NCBI RefSeq assembly: GCF_050015995.1
Contig: NZ_JBNHEP010000091.1
Span: 1 to 64,000, forward strand
Direction: 5' to 3'
Origin: Trichodesmium sp050015995
GTDB taxonomy: Bacteria; Cyanobacteriota; Cyanobacteriia; Cyanobacteriales; Microcoleaceae
Length of the DNA: 64,000 nucleotides
The notes under the pieces were generated by a model. It did no database searches. It saw nothing but the letters and a program-made list of their open reading frames with translations, and was not told the DNA's origin. Every line of letters starts with the position of its first letter. Position 1 is the stretch's first letter. Below, piece by piece: positions 51,901-62,100 of this stretch. Both the position numbers and the translations under genes were made by a program.

Positions 51901-54900
51901 TCACCAATTAAAAACATCCCATATAGTAATAGAAGACCTAACTATCAGTAAAGGATGGATACTACCAGCAGGAGAATTGACAAATGCCCAAACCATACTC
52001 ACCCCATTAGAAAATCAAAGCTACCAATTCCAAATATTTTCTCAACAGGAACAACAAAACCAAGAGGAACAGAAGTGGACACTCCATGCCACAGGAAAAA
52101 TCCGAACTGCCGAAACAGATGTAACTCCAACCAAAGTAGATCTAGAAAAATACAAAGCAGAGTGTAGTCAATCCATAGAAGTAAAACAACATTATCAACA
52201 ATCTAGGCAATTCGGGATTGATTATGGTAGCAGTTTCCAAGGCATCTACGAGTTATGGTCTGGTGAAAACCAAGCATTGGCTCAGATTAAGTTACCCGAA
52301 GAATTGATAGCACAAATAACCGACTATCAGTTCCATCCTGCATTCTTAGAGGCAGCCTTGCAGATAATTGCTCATACATTGCCAGAAGTAGACAGCGATA
52401 AAACTTATCTGATAGTAGGGGTAGAGGAATTCAAAGTATATCGTAGTCCAGGGCTTTCCCTGTGGGCCTACGCATCGGTTCTCACGCCTGTAGTGGAAAG
52501 TGAAAAAAGTTTAACCGCTCAATTGACGCTAGTGAGTCCAGAAGGAGAAATCATTGCCACAGTCAAAGGCTTACAAGTAAAACAGGCGAATAAACAGACC
52601 TTACTAGGAACAGAAGTAGAATCAATAACTAATTGGTTGTATGAAGTAGAATGGAGAAGCAAAGGTCTTTTAGGCAGGTTGCTACCTCCTGATTTCTTGC
52701 TTGCTCCCGTAGAAGTTTCCCAAAAATTAACTCCCAGTCTAACAGAATTAGTAACCCAAGTAGATAATGCTCGTACCTCAGAAATAGGAAGGAGCGTGGA
52801 AGAATTAAGCGTAGATTATATAGTGCAAGCATTGGTATCAATGGGCTGGTCATATAAGCCAACAGAGAGCTTAGACTTGGAGACAGCAGTCCAGCGTTTA
52901 GGTATAGTTCGGAGTCAGCGACGACTATTCGGGCGTCTGCTACAAATCCTAGCAGAAGTAGGAATACTCCAGCCTAATCAACAACAGTGGCAGGTGCAAC
53001 AAATCTTAGAGCAAGTTAATCCTACCCAAAAAAGCCAAAGTTTACTGAGTCAATATCCAGAAGAAGCAGCAGGATTAACACTATTAGACCGTTGTGCATC
53101 TCAACTAGCGGTCGTACTACGAGGAGCAATAGACCCGGTAGAACTGGTGTTCCCTCAAGGGGATTTGACCACAGCAACTAAATTCTATCAAGACTCACAA
53201 GTAACGAAAGTGATGAACACGATAGTGCAAAAAACCATCACTCAAACCATTGAGAAATTACCATCGAGTCGAGGGATACGGTTGTTGGAAATCGGAGCAG
53301 GAACAGGAGGAACTACAAGTTATATTCTGCCCCATCTAAATCCTAACCAAACGGAATATATATTCACTGATATTGGTGCATTATTTACCAGTAAAGCCCA
53401 AGATAAATTCAAGGATTATCGATTCCTAGCCTATCAAACTTTAGATATTGAGGTAGATCCAACCAGCCAAGGATTTGCATCTCATCAATATGATGTAATT
53501 ATTGCGGCCAACGTCCTTCATGCTACCACCAATATGAAGCAGACATTGTCCCATGTGCGAAAACTGTTAGCAACAGGGGGAATGTTGGTTTTGTATGAAA
53601 CAACAACTCGATCTCGATTTTCGGATTTAATCTTTGGACTATTAGAAGGATGGTGGAGATTCACTGATGATGAATTGCGACCAGACTACCCTCTGTTGAG
53701 TCGCCAGCAGTGGAAACAGATTTTGAATGAAACAGGTTTTACTCAAGTAGTTACTCTGCCAGAAGTGGAGGGAATGGCAGAAGTATTCGCTCAACAAGGC
53801 GTAATTGTTGCCCAAGCAGCTCCAACAACAGAATCAACATCATCAAGACCGAAGGGCTGGTTGATACTAGCAGACAAACAAGGAATTGCTCAACAGTTGG
53901 CTAGTCAACTGCGTTCAGCAGGAGACGTTTGTACCTTAGTATTCGCGGGAGAGAAGTATCAAAAGCTTGCACCGGAAGAATTTAGCATTAATCCTCATAA
54001 TCCCGAAGAATTTGAGCAACTCATAGAAGCTGTAGCTAGCAAATCACCATCGTTATCGGGAGTAGTGCAATGTTGGACAACCGAAGCAGGGGTGGATAAA
54101 AATATTAGCTCTGAGGAATTAGAAAATTTATCGAAGCTAGGGTGTGGAACTACCTTATCTTTGGTACAAGCCTTAGTCAAAGCCAAGTTATCTCAATCGC
54201 CCCGGTTATGGTTAGTGACGAATGGTGCTCAACCAGTACCGTCAAATAATCCAGTCATACCAGGAGTAGCCCAATTTTCACTGTGGGGAATGGGGAAAGT
54301 GATTAGCTTAGAAAATCCTGAGCTAAAGTGTGGGCGCATAGATTTAGACCCACAGCAGACGATAGAGACTCAAGCTGAGGTACTATTCCAGGAAATTTGG
54401 TCGGAGGATAAGGAAGACCAGGTAGCATGGCGTGGAGATGAGCGTTATGTGGCTCGATTGGTGGCTAGTTCTCATCAGCAAGCTACACAACAACAAGCCG
54501 ATCCTACTACTCAAAAACCTCTGAGTTTCCGCGAGGATGCTACCTACTTGATTACAGGTATGGGAGGTTTAGGCTTATTGGTGGCTCGTTGGATGGTAGA
54601 TAAAGGAGCCAAACATCTGGTGTTGCTGGGAAGTCATTCACTCGATGATGTTACCAGTAAAAAAATAACTGAGTTAGAAGTAGCTGGAGCTTCAGTGATA
54701 GTCGAACAAACCGATGTGTCTGATGTCGAATCAATGACCAGAGTACTGCACAAGATTGAGCAGTCAAACATACCACTGGCAGGAGTAATCCATTCAGCAG
54801 GGATGTTGTCGGATGGAGTGCTACAAAACCAGAATTGGTCTGGCTTTGAGCAAGTGATGGCATCCAAAGTTAAAGGTGCTTGGCATTTGCATCAATTGAC

Positions 54901-55669
54901 TCAAAACCAACCATTGGACTTTTTTGTACTGTTTTCTTCAGTTGCATCTCTGTTGGGTTCACCAGGTCAAGGAAATAATGCTGTAGCGAGTGGGTTTCTT
55001 GATGGTTTAGCCCATTATCGTAGAACTATGGGATTGCCGGGATTGAGTATTCATTGGGGACCTGTTACTCAAGTGGGAGAGGTAGCAGAACGAGATGCAG
55101 ATTTTAGCCTAGAGAGGCAGGGAATGGGTGCGATATATCCAACTCAAATGCTAGATTCCCTAGAGCTACTGATGAGTGGTTCGGATATAGAAGTAGGAGT
55201 AGTTCCCCTGGAGTGGTCAGAGTGGCAGGAGAGAGTAGCCCAATGGCCTTTCTTGGCAGATTGGCAAGACCTAACTGCTTCGGTAGCAGTGAAAAGGGAG
55301 GATGATAGCTTTTTAGAGGCTCTCAGAGCTCTTTCATTAGAAGAACGGGACAGAACGTTGATGAAGTACGTCACAAGCAAAATAGCTGAAAGTTTGGGAA
55401 TGACTGCTTCTCAAATAGATGTAAATCAATCCCTGATAGATATGGGGGTAGACTCTTTGAGCGCAGCTGATATCCGCAATTTATTAAAAAGGCAACTGGG
55501 ATTAGATATACCTTTCCAAACCATATTAAGAGGAGCAAGTACTGCCAACATCACAAATTTGGTAAGTGAGCATGTGAATCAACAGATTTGGTTGGAACAA
55601 ATTGCTTATTCTACTGCTCCTTCAGATACTGAATATTTACCTGAAGATATAGAGGAAATTACCTTATGA
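48938..55669 (+). CDS. Type I PKS, KS-AT-DH-cMT-KR-ACP (module 5) with degenerate DH and KR
   Basis: The start ATG lies one base after the previous stop, the same CTAAAATG junction as between modules 1 and 2. The N-terminal docking helix is near-identical to that of module 2. KS ~38-460 has VDTACSSSLVGTHLA. AT ~564-850 has HGFHS and carries the 623-bp tract. DH ~945-1215 has HHRIFNQAVFPATG (Gly motif lost) and HPAFLEAALQ, where the catalytic Asp is Glu. cMT ~1300-1560 has LLEIGAGTGGTTS. KR ~1870-2070 has GNNAVASGF instead of GNYAAANAF, so both the catalytic Tyr and Asn are gone. ACP ~2140-2200 has GVDSLSAADI. The module should add an alpha-methyl, beta-keto unit despite its domain list. The tail ends EYLPEDIEEITL and probably docks onto the next TubC domain. 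Confidence 0.92.
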   Translation: MNKISQTTEQKFSSQQVLKALQEMRSRLDAVNKAQTEPIAIVGMACRFPGGANDPSTYWNLLHDGIDTITPVPPDRWDVNAYYDPDPEVSGKAYTKEGGFIKQVDQFDPLFFGIAPREAVILDPQYRLLLEVTWEALENAGQTWANLKNSQTSVFMGISTDDYSAVSLMHQNQIGNNITVSNNRSVGIGRISHLLGLQGSNIQVDTACSSSLVGTHLACQSLRLGESNLALVGGVNLILSPISTIGRCQLKALSPDGRCKTFDAGANGYAQGEGCGVLVLKRLSDAISDRDSILALIRGSAVNHDGPSSGVTVPNKMAQKQVIQQALTNTKLEPHQISYLEAHGTGTSLGDPIEIEALAEVYGKNRPADRPLIVGSVKTNIGHLEAAAGVSSLMKVILALQHQEIPPHLHFKQPNPLLDWDRLPIKIPTSLIPWSCEGKPRLAGISSFSMGGTNAHIILEEAPSIVTTQNVVERPIHLLTLSAKTEKALDELVSSYQSYLETNPELVLADVCYIASTGRAHFNHRLGVIASETKELIEKLLGWKTQAELVGVFSGKANSEAPKIAFLFTGQGSQYVNMGRRLYEQAPTFRQALDQCNEILQPYLEVPLLEVIYPKDAQKSTSDILDQTAYTQPAIFALEYALFKLWESWGVIPDVVMGHSVGEYVAACIAGVFSLEDGLKLIAMRGKLMQKLPSGGKMVSVMASESQVTEAIKEYSSQVTIAAVNGPESIVISGESAAITNICSLFESVGVKTKQLQVSHGFHSTLMEPMLTEFAAVAKEIAYNQAKIPLISNVTGTEVGAEITTAEYWVAHVRQPVKFAQSMKTLEEEGYETFLEIGPKPILLSMGRQCVTEDVGEWLPSLRPGVDEWQQMLYSLGQLYVKGATIDWSGFDSDYSRQKVALPTYPFQRERYWIETNNNFNFWPKQQLLTDQNIHPLLGQKLNCASEQKIFSSQIGENSPNYLSHHRIFNQAVFPATGYLEIARAAGNHQLKTSHIVIEDLTISKGWILPAGELTNAQTILTPLENQSYQFQIFSQQEQQNQEEQKWTLHATGKIRTAETDVTPTKVDLEKYKAECSQSIEVKQHYQQSRQFGIDYGSSFQGIYELWSGENQALAQIKLPEELIAQITDYQFHPAFLEAALQIIAHTLPEVDSDKTYLIVGVEEFKVYRSPGLSLWAYASVLTPVVESEKSLTAQLTLVSPEGEIIATVKGLQVKQANKQTLLGTEVESITNWLYEVEWRSKGLLGRLLPPDFLLAPVEVSQKLTPSLTELVTQVDNARTSEIGRSVEELSVDYIVQALVSMGWSYKPTESLDLETAVQRLGIVRSQRRLFGRLLQILAEVGILQPNQQQWQVQQILEQVNPTQKSQSLLSQYPEEAAGLTLLDRCASQLAVVLRGAIDPVELVFPQGDLTTATKFYQDSQVTKVMNTIVQKTITQTIEKLPSSRGIRLLEIGAGTGGTTSYILPHLNPNQTEYIFTDIGALFTSKAQDKFKDYRFLAYQTLDIEVDPTSQGFASHQYDVIIAANVLHATTNMKQTLSHVRKLLATGGMLVLYETTTRSRFSDLIFGLLEGWWRFTDDELRPDYPLLSRQQWKQILNETGFTQVVTLPEVEGMAEVFAQQGVIVAQAAPTTESTSSRPKGWLILADKQGIAQQLASQLRSAGDVCTLVFAGEKYQKLAPEEFSINPHNPEEFEQLIEAVASKSPSLSGVVQCWTTEAGVDKNISSEELENLSKLGCGTTLSLVQALVKAKLSQSPRLWLVTNGAQPVPSNNPVIPGVAQFSLWGMGKVISLENPELKCGRIDLDPQQTIETQAEVLFQEIWSEDKEDQVAWRGDERYVARLVASSHQQATQQQADPTTQKPLSFREDATYLITGMGGLGLLVARWMVDKGAKHLVLLGSHSLDDVTSKKITELEVAGASVIVEQTDVSDVESMTRVLHKIEQSNIPLAGVIHSAGMLSDGVLQNQNWSGFEQVMASKVKGAWHLHQLTQNQPLDFFVLFSSVASLLGSPGQGNNAVASGFLDGLAHYRRTMGLPGLSIHWGPVTQVGEVAERDADFSLERQGMGAIYPTQMLDSLELLMSGSDIEVGVVPLEWSEWQERVAQWPFLADWQDLTASVAVKREDDSFLEALRALSLEERDRTLMKYVTSKIAESLGMTASQIDVNQSLIDMGVDSLSAADIRNLLKRQLGLDIPFQTILRGASTANITNLVSEHVNQQIWLEQIAYSTAPSDTEYLPEDIEEITL
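50948..51570 (+). repeat. 623-bp AT segment identical to 45109-45731
   Basis: This is the second copy of the identical tract, in module 5. It covers the AT from LEDGLKLIAMRGK through the HGFHS motif to the end of the AT and the linker PSLRPGVDEWQQ. The flanks differ at both nucleotide and protein level. Confidence 0.9.
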
Positions 55670-58600
55670 ACATAAATCAAGTTTTAGCGAAAATCGCTAG
55701 TGAAGGTATCCAATTATTGGCTGACGGCGATCAACTAAAAATTCGTGTTACCAAGGGGAAATTAACTGAAGAAACTAGGGAGCTTATTACCAAAAACAAA
55801 ACTGAATTATTGGGATTACTTCAGCGCAATTCTATTAGTGCTACTTCTGAGAATAATTCAAAATCACTAAATACTCCTCATCAGGAAACTAACCAGGATA
55901 CCTTATCTATAAATGAACAGTCCCTATGGTTTGTATGGTATCTAAACCCAGATAGTTATGCCTATAATGTTTCCTTCGCAGGTAAACTGCTTAACGCCAG
56001 TAATATCTCAACTTGGCAGAAGGTATTTGAGCATTTACTTAAGCGACATGCAAATCTTCGTACTTGTTTCCCAAACTTGGATGGCAAACCTTATCGACAG
56101 ATTGTGGAAACCCCTGTCCTGGACTTTCAAGTAATCAAGGCTACGGATTGGAGTGAGTCAGAATTGCGGCAAAGGTTGGCTGCTGCTCACCAAGAGCCTT
56201 TTGACCTAGAAAAGGGTTCTCTAGTGCGTGTTAGATGTTTCCCACAGAGGGCAGAGGAGCTTACCCTGATACTGACCATGCACCACATCATTTGTGATGG
56301 TTGGTCATTAAATCTTTTGCTCGAAGAGTTGCCTATTCTTTATCAGCAACAACAGACTCAGCAGGCTATTTCACTTGTTCCTCCCAGTCATACTTATCAA
56401 GACTTTATTCGTTGGCAACAAGAGCTACTGGCTAGTGCCAAGGGAAAACATTCATTGGACTATTGGCGTGAAAAACTAGGGGGAAATTTGTCTGTTCTGC
56501 AACTACATACTGACTATCCACGTCCCTCAGTCCAAACCTATAGAGGTGATTCGTGTAAATTTGGTTTATCCCCAGAGTTGGTCAAGCACTTAAAGGATCT
56601 GGCTGAGAAGAGAAAAGTATCACTTTACACCCTGCTCCTGACAGTCTATCAGGTCTTACTTCATCGATATACTCTCCAGGAAGACATCATTGTTGGCTCA
56701 CCAGTGACAGGTAGAAGTCACCCAGAGTTCACAGGAATTGTTGGGCATTTAGTCAATATGATGCCTATGCGAAGCATTTTGAAAGACACAGTCAGTTTTA
56801 CTGATCTGTTGATGCAGACACAGGAAACTGTTCTGGAAGCTCTGGATCATCAAGATTTTCCTTTTGGATTGATGGTGGAGCAATTACAGCCACAACGAGA
56901 TTCAAGTTATTCCCCAATTTTTCAAACGCAATTTTTACTACAGAAACTTCAAATAGGAGATTTGGGTGATGTTAGTGAAGACAATACCTCTAAGAATTGG
57001 GGAGGATTGAGCTTAATCCCCTACCCAATAATGCTATTGGAGGGGCAATCTGATTTGGACTTGGAAATAATTCAAACTGACTATAGCTTAGGTGGAGCAT
57101 TCAAGTATAACACAGACTTGTTTAAGCAGAGCACGATTAATCGAATGCAGAGTCATTTCCAGACATTGTTGGAGGCTATTGTTGCCGATCCACAACAACC
57201 AGTTAGTCGGTTACCACTGCTGACAGCAGCAGAACGACAGCAGCTTTTGGTTGATTGGAATGATACGGCGGTGGACTATCCTCATCACAAGTGTATTCAT
57301 CAGTTATTTGAAGAACAGGTAGAGAAAACACCAGATGCAGTAGCAGTGGTTTTTGAAGAGGAGAAACTGACTTATTCTGAGTTGAACAAACAAGCCAATC
57401 AACTAGCTCACTACATGCAAAAGTTGGGAGTAGGACCAGAAGTGCTAGTGGGGATCTGTGCAGAGAGATCGCCATTAATGATAGTAGGAATGTTAGCAAT
57501 CCTGAAAGCAGGAGGTGCTTATGTACCCCTTGATCCCAGTTATCCATCAGAACGGTTGGCTTATACTTTGGAGGATGCAGCAGCAACAGTTTTGTTGGCA
57601 AGTGAATCAGTTTTGGATTCTTTACCGGAGCATCAAGCAAAGACAGTGTGTTTGGATACTATAGGGGAGACTATTACCAATGAAGCTATTGATAATCCTG
57701 ACAGTCAAATAACTCCAGAAAATTTAGCTTATGTGATTTATACTTCTGGGTCTACAGGAAAGCCAAAGGGGGTTACTATTGAACATCATAGCCCAGTAGC
57801 ATTCTGTTACTGGGCTTCCCAGGTGTTTACAAGTAAAGAATTAGCTGCTGTATTAGCTTCAACCTCTATATGTTTTGATTTATCTGTTTTTGAAATATTT
57901 GTTACCTTGAGTCAAGGTGGTCAAGTGATTTTGGCTCAGAATGCTTTGGCTCTACCTAATATTAAAAGTGAAATCACCTTAATTAATACAGTTCCTTCGG
58001 TAATTACAGAACTTTCTAGCATCAATGCTATACCTGATTCAGTTAAAGTAATCAACTTAGCAGGGGAACCATTCTCAAATCAACTGGTGCAAAGACTCTA
58101 TCAGCAAGAAAACATTCAGGGTGTATATAATCTCTATGGACCATCGGAATACACAACCTATACCACATTTACTTTATTAAAAAAGGGAACTACAACTCAA
58201 CCCACTATTGGTCGCCCTATTGCCAATACCCAAGTATATATACTAGACTTCCATTTACAACCAGTACCGATAGGAGTAGTAGGAGAATTATACATTGGAG
58301 GAGATGGACTAGCAAGAGGCTACCATAACCGCCCCGAACTCACAACTGAGAAATTTATTCCCAACCCCTTTGACAACTCAAAATCCACAAGGTTATATAA
58401 AACAGGAGACTTAGTACGTTATCTTTCTGATGGCAACATAGCATTTATTGGTCGCATTGACCATCAAGTGAAAATCAGAGGTTTCCGCATTGAAATGGGA
58501 GAAATCGAAGCTTTCGTTTCACAATACCCTGATGTCAAGGAAAATGTGGTTATTGCTCAGTCAGACCCTGTAGGAGGCAAACGCCTAGTAGTCTATATAG

Positions 58601-59142
58601 TTCCTAAGCAGGAATCTACTCAAGACACCTCCCTAATTCCTGAAATTCGCCAATTCCTCAAGCAAAAGCTACCTGAATACATGATTCCGGCAGCTTTCGT
58701 CTTGCTAGATGCTTTCCCTCTAACTCCCAACGGCAAGATTGACCGTCGTGCGTTGCCAGTTCCTGAAACTGTTCCTTCAGGTTTATCAACAGCTTATGTG
58801 ATGCCTCAGACGGAAACAGAGGAACTTATTGCTAAGATTTGGCAAGAGGTTCTACAGATAGAAAAAGTGGGAATTTATGATAATTTCTTTGAACTAGGAG
58901 GTCATTCATTACTAATAATTAAAGTTCACAAAAAGTTACAAGAAGTATATGCACAAGATATCTCAATAGTCAAACTGTTTCAATACCCCAATATATCGGA
59001 ATTTTCAAAATATTTAATAGATTTAGAAAGGGAACAAGAAACTGATTCTTTAACTACTGGTCAAGCAAAGGCTCGTACTGATAGGAAAACTTCGATAAAA
59101 CAGCAAAGGCTACAAAGACAGCAGAATCGTAGAAATAAATAA
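55666..59142 (+). CDS. NRPS, TubC-C-A-PCP, predicted alanine
   Basis: The start overlaps the previous stop (ATGA). Domains by residue: TubC-like docking 1-55 (MNINQVLAKIASEGIQLLAD); C ~75-490 (MHHIICDGWSL); A ~540-1035 (YTSGSTGKPKG, LYGPSEYTTY, YKTGDLVRY, GFRIEMGEIE, NGKIDRRALP); PCP ~1060-1125 (ELGGHSLLIIK). Hand alignment to GrsA gives D-L-F-N-N-A-L-T-Y-K, which I recall as an alanine code of cyanobacterial NRPSs. No epimerase or methyltransferase is seen, so L-Ala is expected. The basic tail (SIKQQRLQRQQNRRNK) parallels that of the first NRPS and again precedes a PKS with an acidic N-terminus. The chain handed over by module 5 is condensed onto Ala. Confidence 0.92.
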   Translation: MNINQVLAKIASEGIQLLADGDQLKIRVTKGKLTEETRELITKNKTELLGLLQRNSISATSENNSKSLNTPHQETNQDTLSINEQSLWFVWYLNPDSYAYNVSFAGKLLNASNISTWQKVFEHLLKRHANLRTCFPNLDGKPYRQIVETPVLDFQVIKATDWSESELRQRLAAAHQEPFDLEKGSLVRVRCFPQRAEELTLILTMHHIICDGWSLNLLLEELPILYQQQQTQQAISLVPPSHTYQDFIRWQQELLASAKGKHSLDYWREKLGGNLSVLQLHTDYPRPSVQTYRGDSCKFGLSPELVKHLKDLAEKRKVSLYTLLLTVYQVLLHRYTLQEDIIVGSPVTGRSHPEFTGIVGHLVNMMPMRSILKDTVSFTDLLMQTQETVLEALDHQDFPFGLMVEQLQPQRDSSYSPIFQTQFLLQKLQIGDLGDVSEDNTSKNWGGLSLIPYPIMLLEGQSDLDLEIIQTDYSLGGAFKYNTDLFKQSTINRMQSHFQTLLEAIVADPQQPVSRLPLLTAAERQQLLVDWNDTAVDYPHHKCIHQLFEEQVEKTPDAVAVVFEEEKLTYSELNKQANQLAHYMQKLGVGPEVLVGICAERSPLMIVGMLAILKAGGAYVPLDPSYPSERLAYTLEDAAATVLLASESVLDSLPEHQAKTVCLDTIGETITNEAIDNPDSQITPENLAYVIYTSGSTGKPKGVTIEHHSPVAFCYWASQVFTSKELAAVLASTSICFDLSVFEIFVTLSQGGQVILAQNALALPNIKSEITLINTVPSVITELSSINAIPDSVKVINLAGEPFSNQLVQRLYQQENIQGVYNLYGPSEYTTYTTFTLLKKGTTTQPTIGRPIANTQVYILDFHLQPVPIGVVGELYIGGDGLARGYHNRPELTTEKFIPNPFDNSKSTRLYKTGDLVRYLSDGNIAFIGRIDHQVKIRGFRIEMGEIEAFVSQYPDVKENVVIAQSDPVGGKRLVVYIVPKQESTQDTSLIPEIRQFLKQKLPEYMIPAAFVLLDAFPLTPNGKIDRRALPVPETVPSGLSTAYVMPQTETEELIAKIWQEVLQIEKVGIYDNFFELGGHSLLIIKVHKKLQEVYAQDISIVKLFQYPNISEFSKYLIDLEREQETDSLTTGQAKARTDRKTSIKQQRLQRQQNRRNK

Positions 59143-59155
59143 ATTGATAAATCAA

Positions 59156-62100
59156 ATGATTACTACTAATATTATTGATGATTCAGCGATAGCCATCATT
59201 GGCCTCTCTGGTCGTTTTCCCAAGGCTAAAGACATTGATATTTTCTGGAAAAATTTACAACAGGGTGTGGAGTCTATTGATTTTTTCTCTGAAGAAGAAT
59301 TATTACAGGAAGGGATCGACCATACCTTGTTAAAAAAGGCGAATTATGTTAAAGCAGGATCTGTAATTTCAGGTATTGATCTATTTGATGCTAATTTCTT
59401 TGACTATAATCCCAGAGAAGCTGAAATAATCGACCCACAACAGCGCTTATTCTTGGAAAGTGCGGTTGCAGCACTAGAAGTTGCTGGCTATGATTCACAA
59501 ACTTATTCTGGTGCTATTGGAGTTTATGCAGGTCTGAGTGAAAATAGTTATGCACGCAACAATCTATATCCCTATATAGAAACTTTAGAACCAGGAAATT
59601 CTTATCAATTCTTTCTGGGGAATGGTAATGATTTCTTATCAACGCGGGTTTCTTACAAACTAAATTTAACAGGGCCAAGTATTACTGTTCAAACTGCTTG
59701 TTCTACTTCTTTAGTTGCCGTTCATCTAGCTTGCCAAAGCTTACTCAGTGGTGAATGTGATATGGCTTTAGCAGGTGGTGTTTCCATTCAAGTTCCCCAA
59801 AAAACAGGTTATTTATATCAAGAGGGAATGATTCTTTCTCCTGATGGACATTGTCGTACTTTTGATGCTAAAGCCAAAGGTACTTTAGTTGGTTCTGGCT
59901 TAGGTATTGTGGTCTTGAAAAGATTGGAAGATGCGATCGCAGATGGGGACTACATCTATGCTCAGATTAAAGGATCTGCTATCAACAATGACGGTTCGTC
60001 AAAAGTTGGCTACACTGCTCCTAGTGTAGAAGGTCAAGCAGCAGTGATTTCTGAAGCACAGTCAATAGCTGGAGTTGACCCGGAAACAATTTCCTATATA
60101 GAAGCTCATGGAACCGCAACTCCTCTAGGAGACCCAATTGAAATTGCAGCTTTAACTAAAGTGTTTAGAGGGACTACTGAAAAAAAAGGTTTTTGTGCCA
60201 TTGGTTCCCTGAAAACTAATATGGGGCATCTAGATGCAGCAGCAGGGGTTGCTGGTTTGATCAAAACTGTTTTAGCCCTCAAACATAAAAAACTACCACC
60301 AAGCCTGAATTTTGAAACACCAAACCCCGTAATTGACTTAGCTAATAGCCCTTTCTACGTTAATACTACTCTCTCAGAATGGAACACCAACGGAACACCT
60401 CGTCGCGCTGGAGTAAGTTCTTTTGGTATTGGTGGCACAAATGCTCATGTAATTCTTGAAGAACCTCCTACTTTAGAATTATCCTCAACATCTCGACCCT
60501 GGCAATTGTTGATGCTTTCTGCCAAAACAAATTCCGCCTTAGAAACGGCAACGACTAACCTCGCAGCACACTTAAAACAGCATCCAGAAATTAACCTTGC
60601 AGATGTTGCCTATACCCTGCAAGTAGGTCGTACAGCATTCGAGCATCGCCGAATGTTAGTCTGCCAAAATATAGATGATGCCCTCAAAGCACTTTCTAAT
60701 CCGGAATTCCAACCAGTTTTAACTCACTACCAAGAGTCTACCGAACGGCCTGTAGTGTTTATGTTTTCAGGTCAGGGTTCTCAATATGTAAATATGGCGC
60801 AGGAATTATACCAAACAGAACCAACTTTCCGCGCTCAGGTAGATAGTTGCTCAGAACTACTGATTCCACATTTAGGAATTGACCTGCGTCATATCCTCTA
60901 TCCACAACCAGAACAGACAGAAACAGCATCGTTACAACTTAAACAGACAGCGATCGCTCAGTCAGCAATATTTGTAGTTTCATACACTTTAGCTATTTTA
61001 TGGCAAGAGTGGGGCGTGTCTCCTCAAGCAATGATAGGACACAGCATTGGTGAATATGTAGCAGCTACTCTTGCTGGTGTGCTTTCCTTAGAAGATGCTC
61101 TTGCTTTGGTGGCGAAACGGGGACAACTGATGCAGCAACAGCCTCCAGGAGCAATGCTAGCTGTATCTCTCTCAGAGCAAGAGTGGCAAACTCTGCTGGA
61201 TAATCAACTTTCTGTGGCTGCGATTAATGGGTTATCCCAATGTGTAGTTTCAGGTCCAATAGACGCGATTGATAGTTTGCAGCAGCAGTTGTCGGAACAA
61301 AAGATAGAGTCCCGTCGTCTCCATACTTCCCATGCTTTTCATTCTCAGATGATGGAGGCAGTTGTAGAGCCATTTGTAGAGTATATTAAACAACTACCGT
61401 TGCATCCTCCAGAAATTCCCTATATTTCCAATGTTACTGGTACTTGGATTACAGCAGAGCAAGCAACAGATCCCAAATATTGGGCAAAACATCTACGTCA
61501 ACCGGTACGCTTTGGTGAAGGTATACAGAATTTTTTGCGCAATCGTTCCCAAATCTTATTGGAAGTTGGACCAGGACGGACATTGAGTAGTTTAGCTAAA
61601 CGGCATCCAGATAAAGCAGATGAGCAGATTTTACTAACTTCAGTGCGTCATCCGCAAGAAAAGCGCTCCGATCTAGATTTCTTGCTCAACACATTGGGTC
61701 AACTTTGGTTAGCTGGGGTACGGGTAAATTGGGAGGGATTTTACAGCCATCAACAACGTTACCGCATTCCCTTACCTACTTATCCTTTCGAGCGCCAGCG
61801 TTACTGGATTGGTGGAAGAACTCCAAAGCAGAATGTACAACCCAAGCCATCCATACTTGAGAAAAAAACAGATCTGGCAGACTGGTTTTATATTCCATCT
61901 TGGAAACGCTCTAATAGTAATAATACTAAGCCTATTATCCCCACTACCCATCTCGTGTTTGCTGATGAGTTTGGTTTGGGTGACAAAATAGTGGAAAAAA
62001 TGGAAAGGGATGGTCAGAATGTTATTACAGTCAGAGTCGGGACGGAGTTTAAAAAAATAAGCGATCGCCTCTATAATGTCAATCCTGAAGAAGAGAATGA

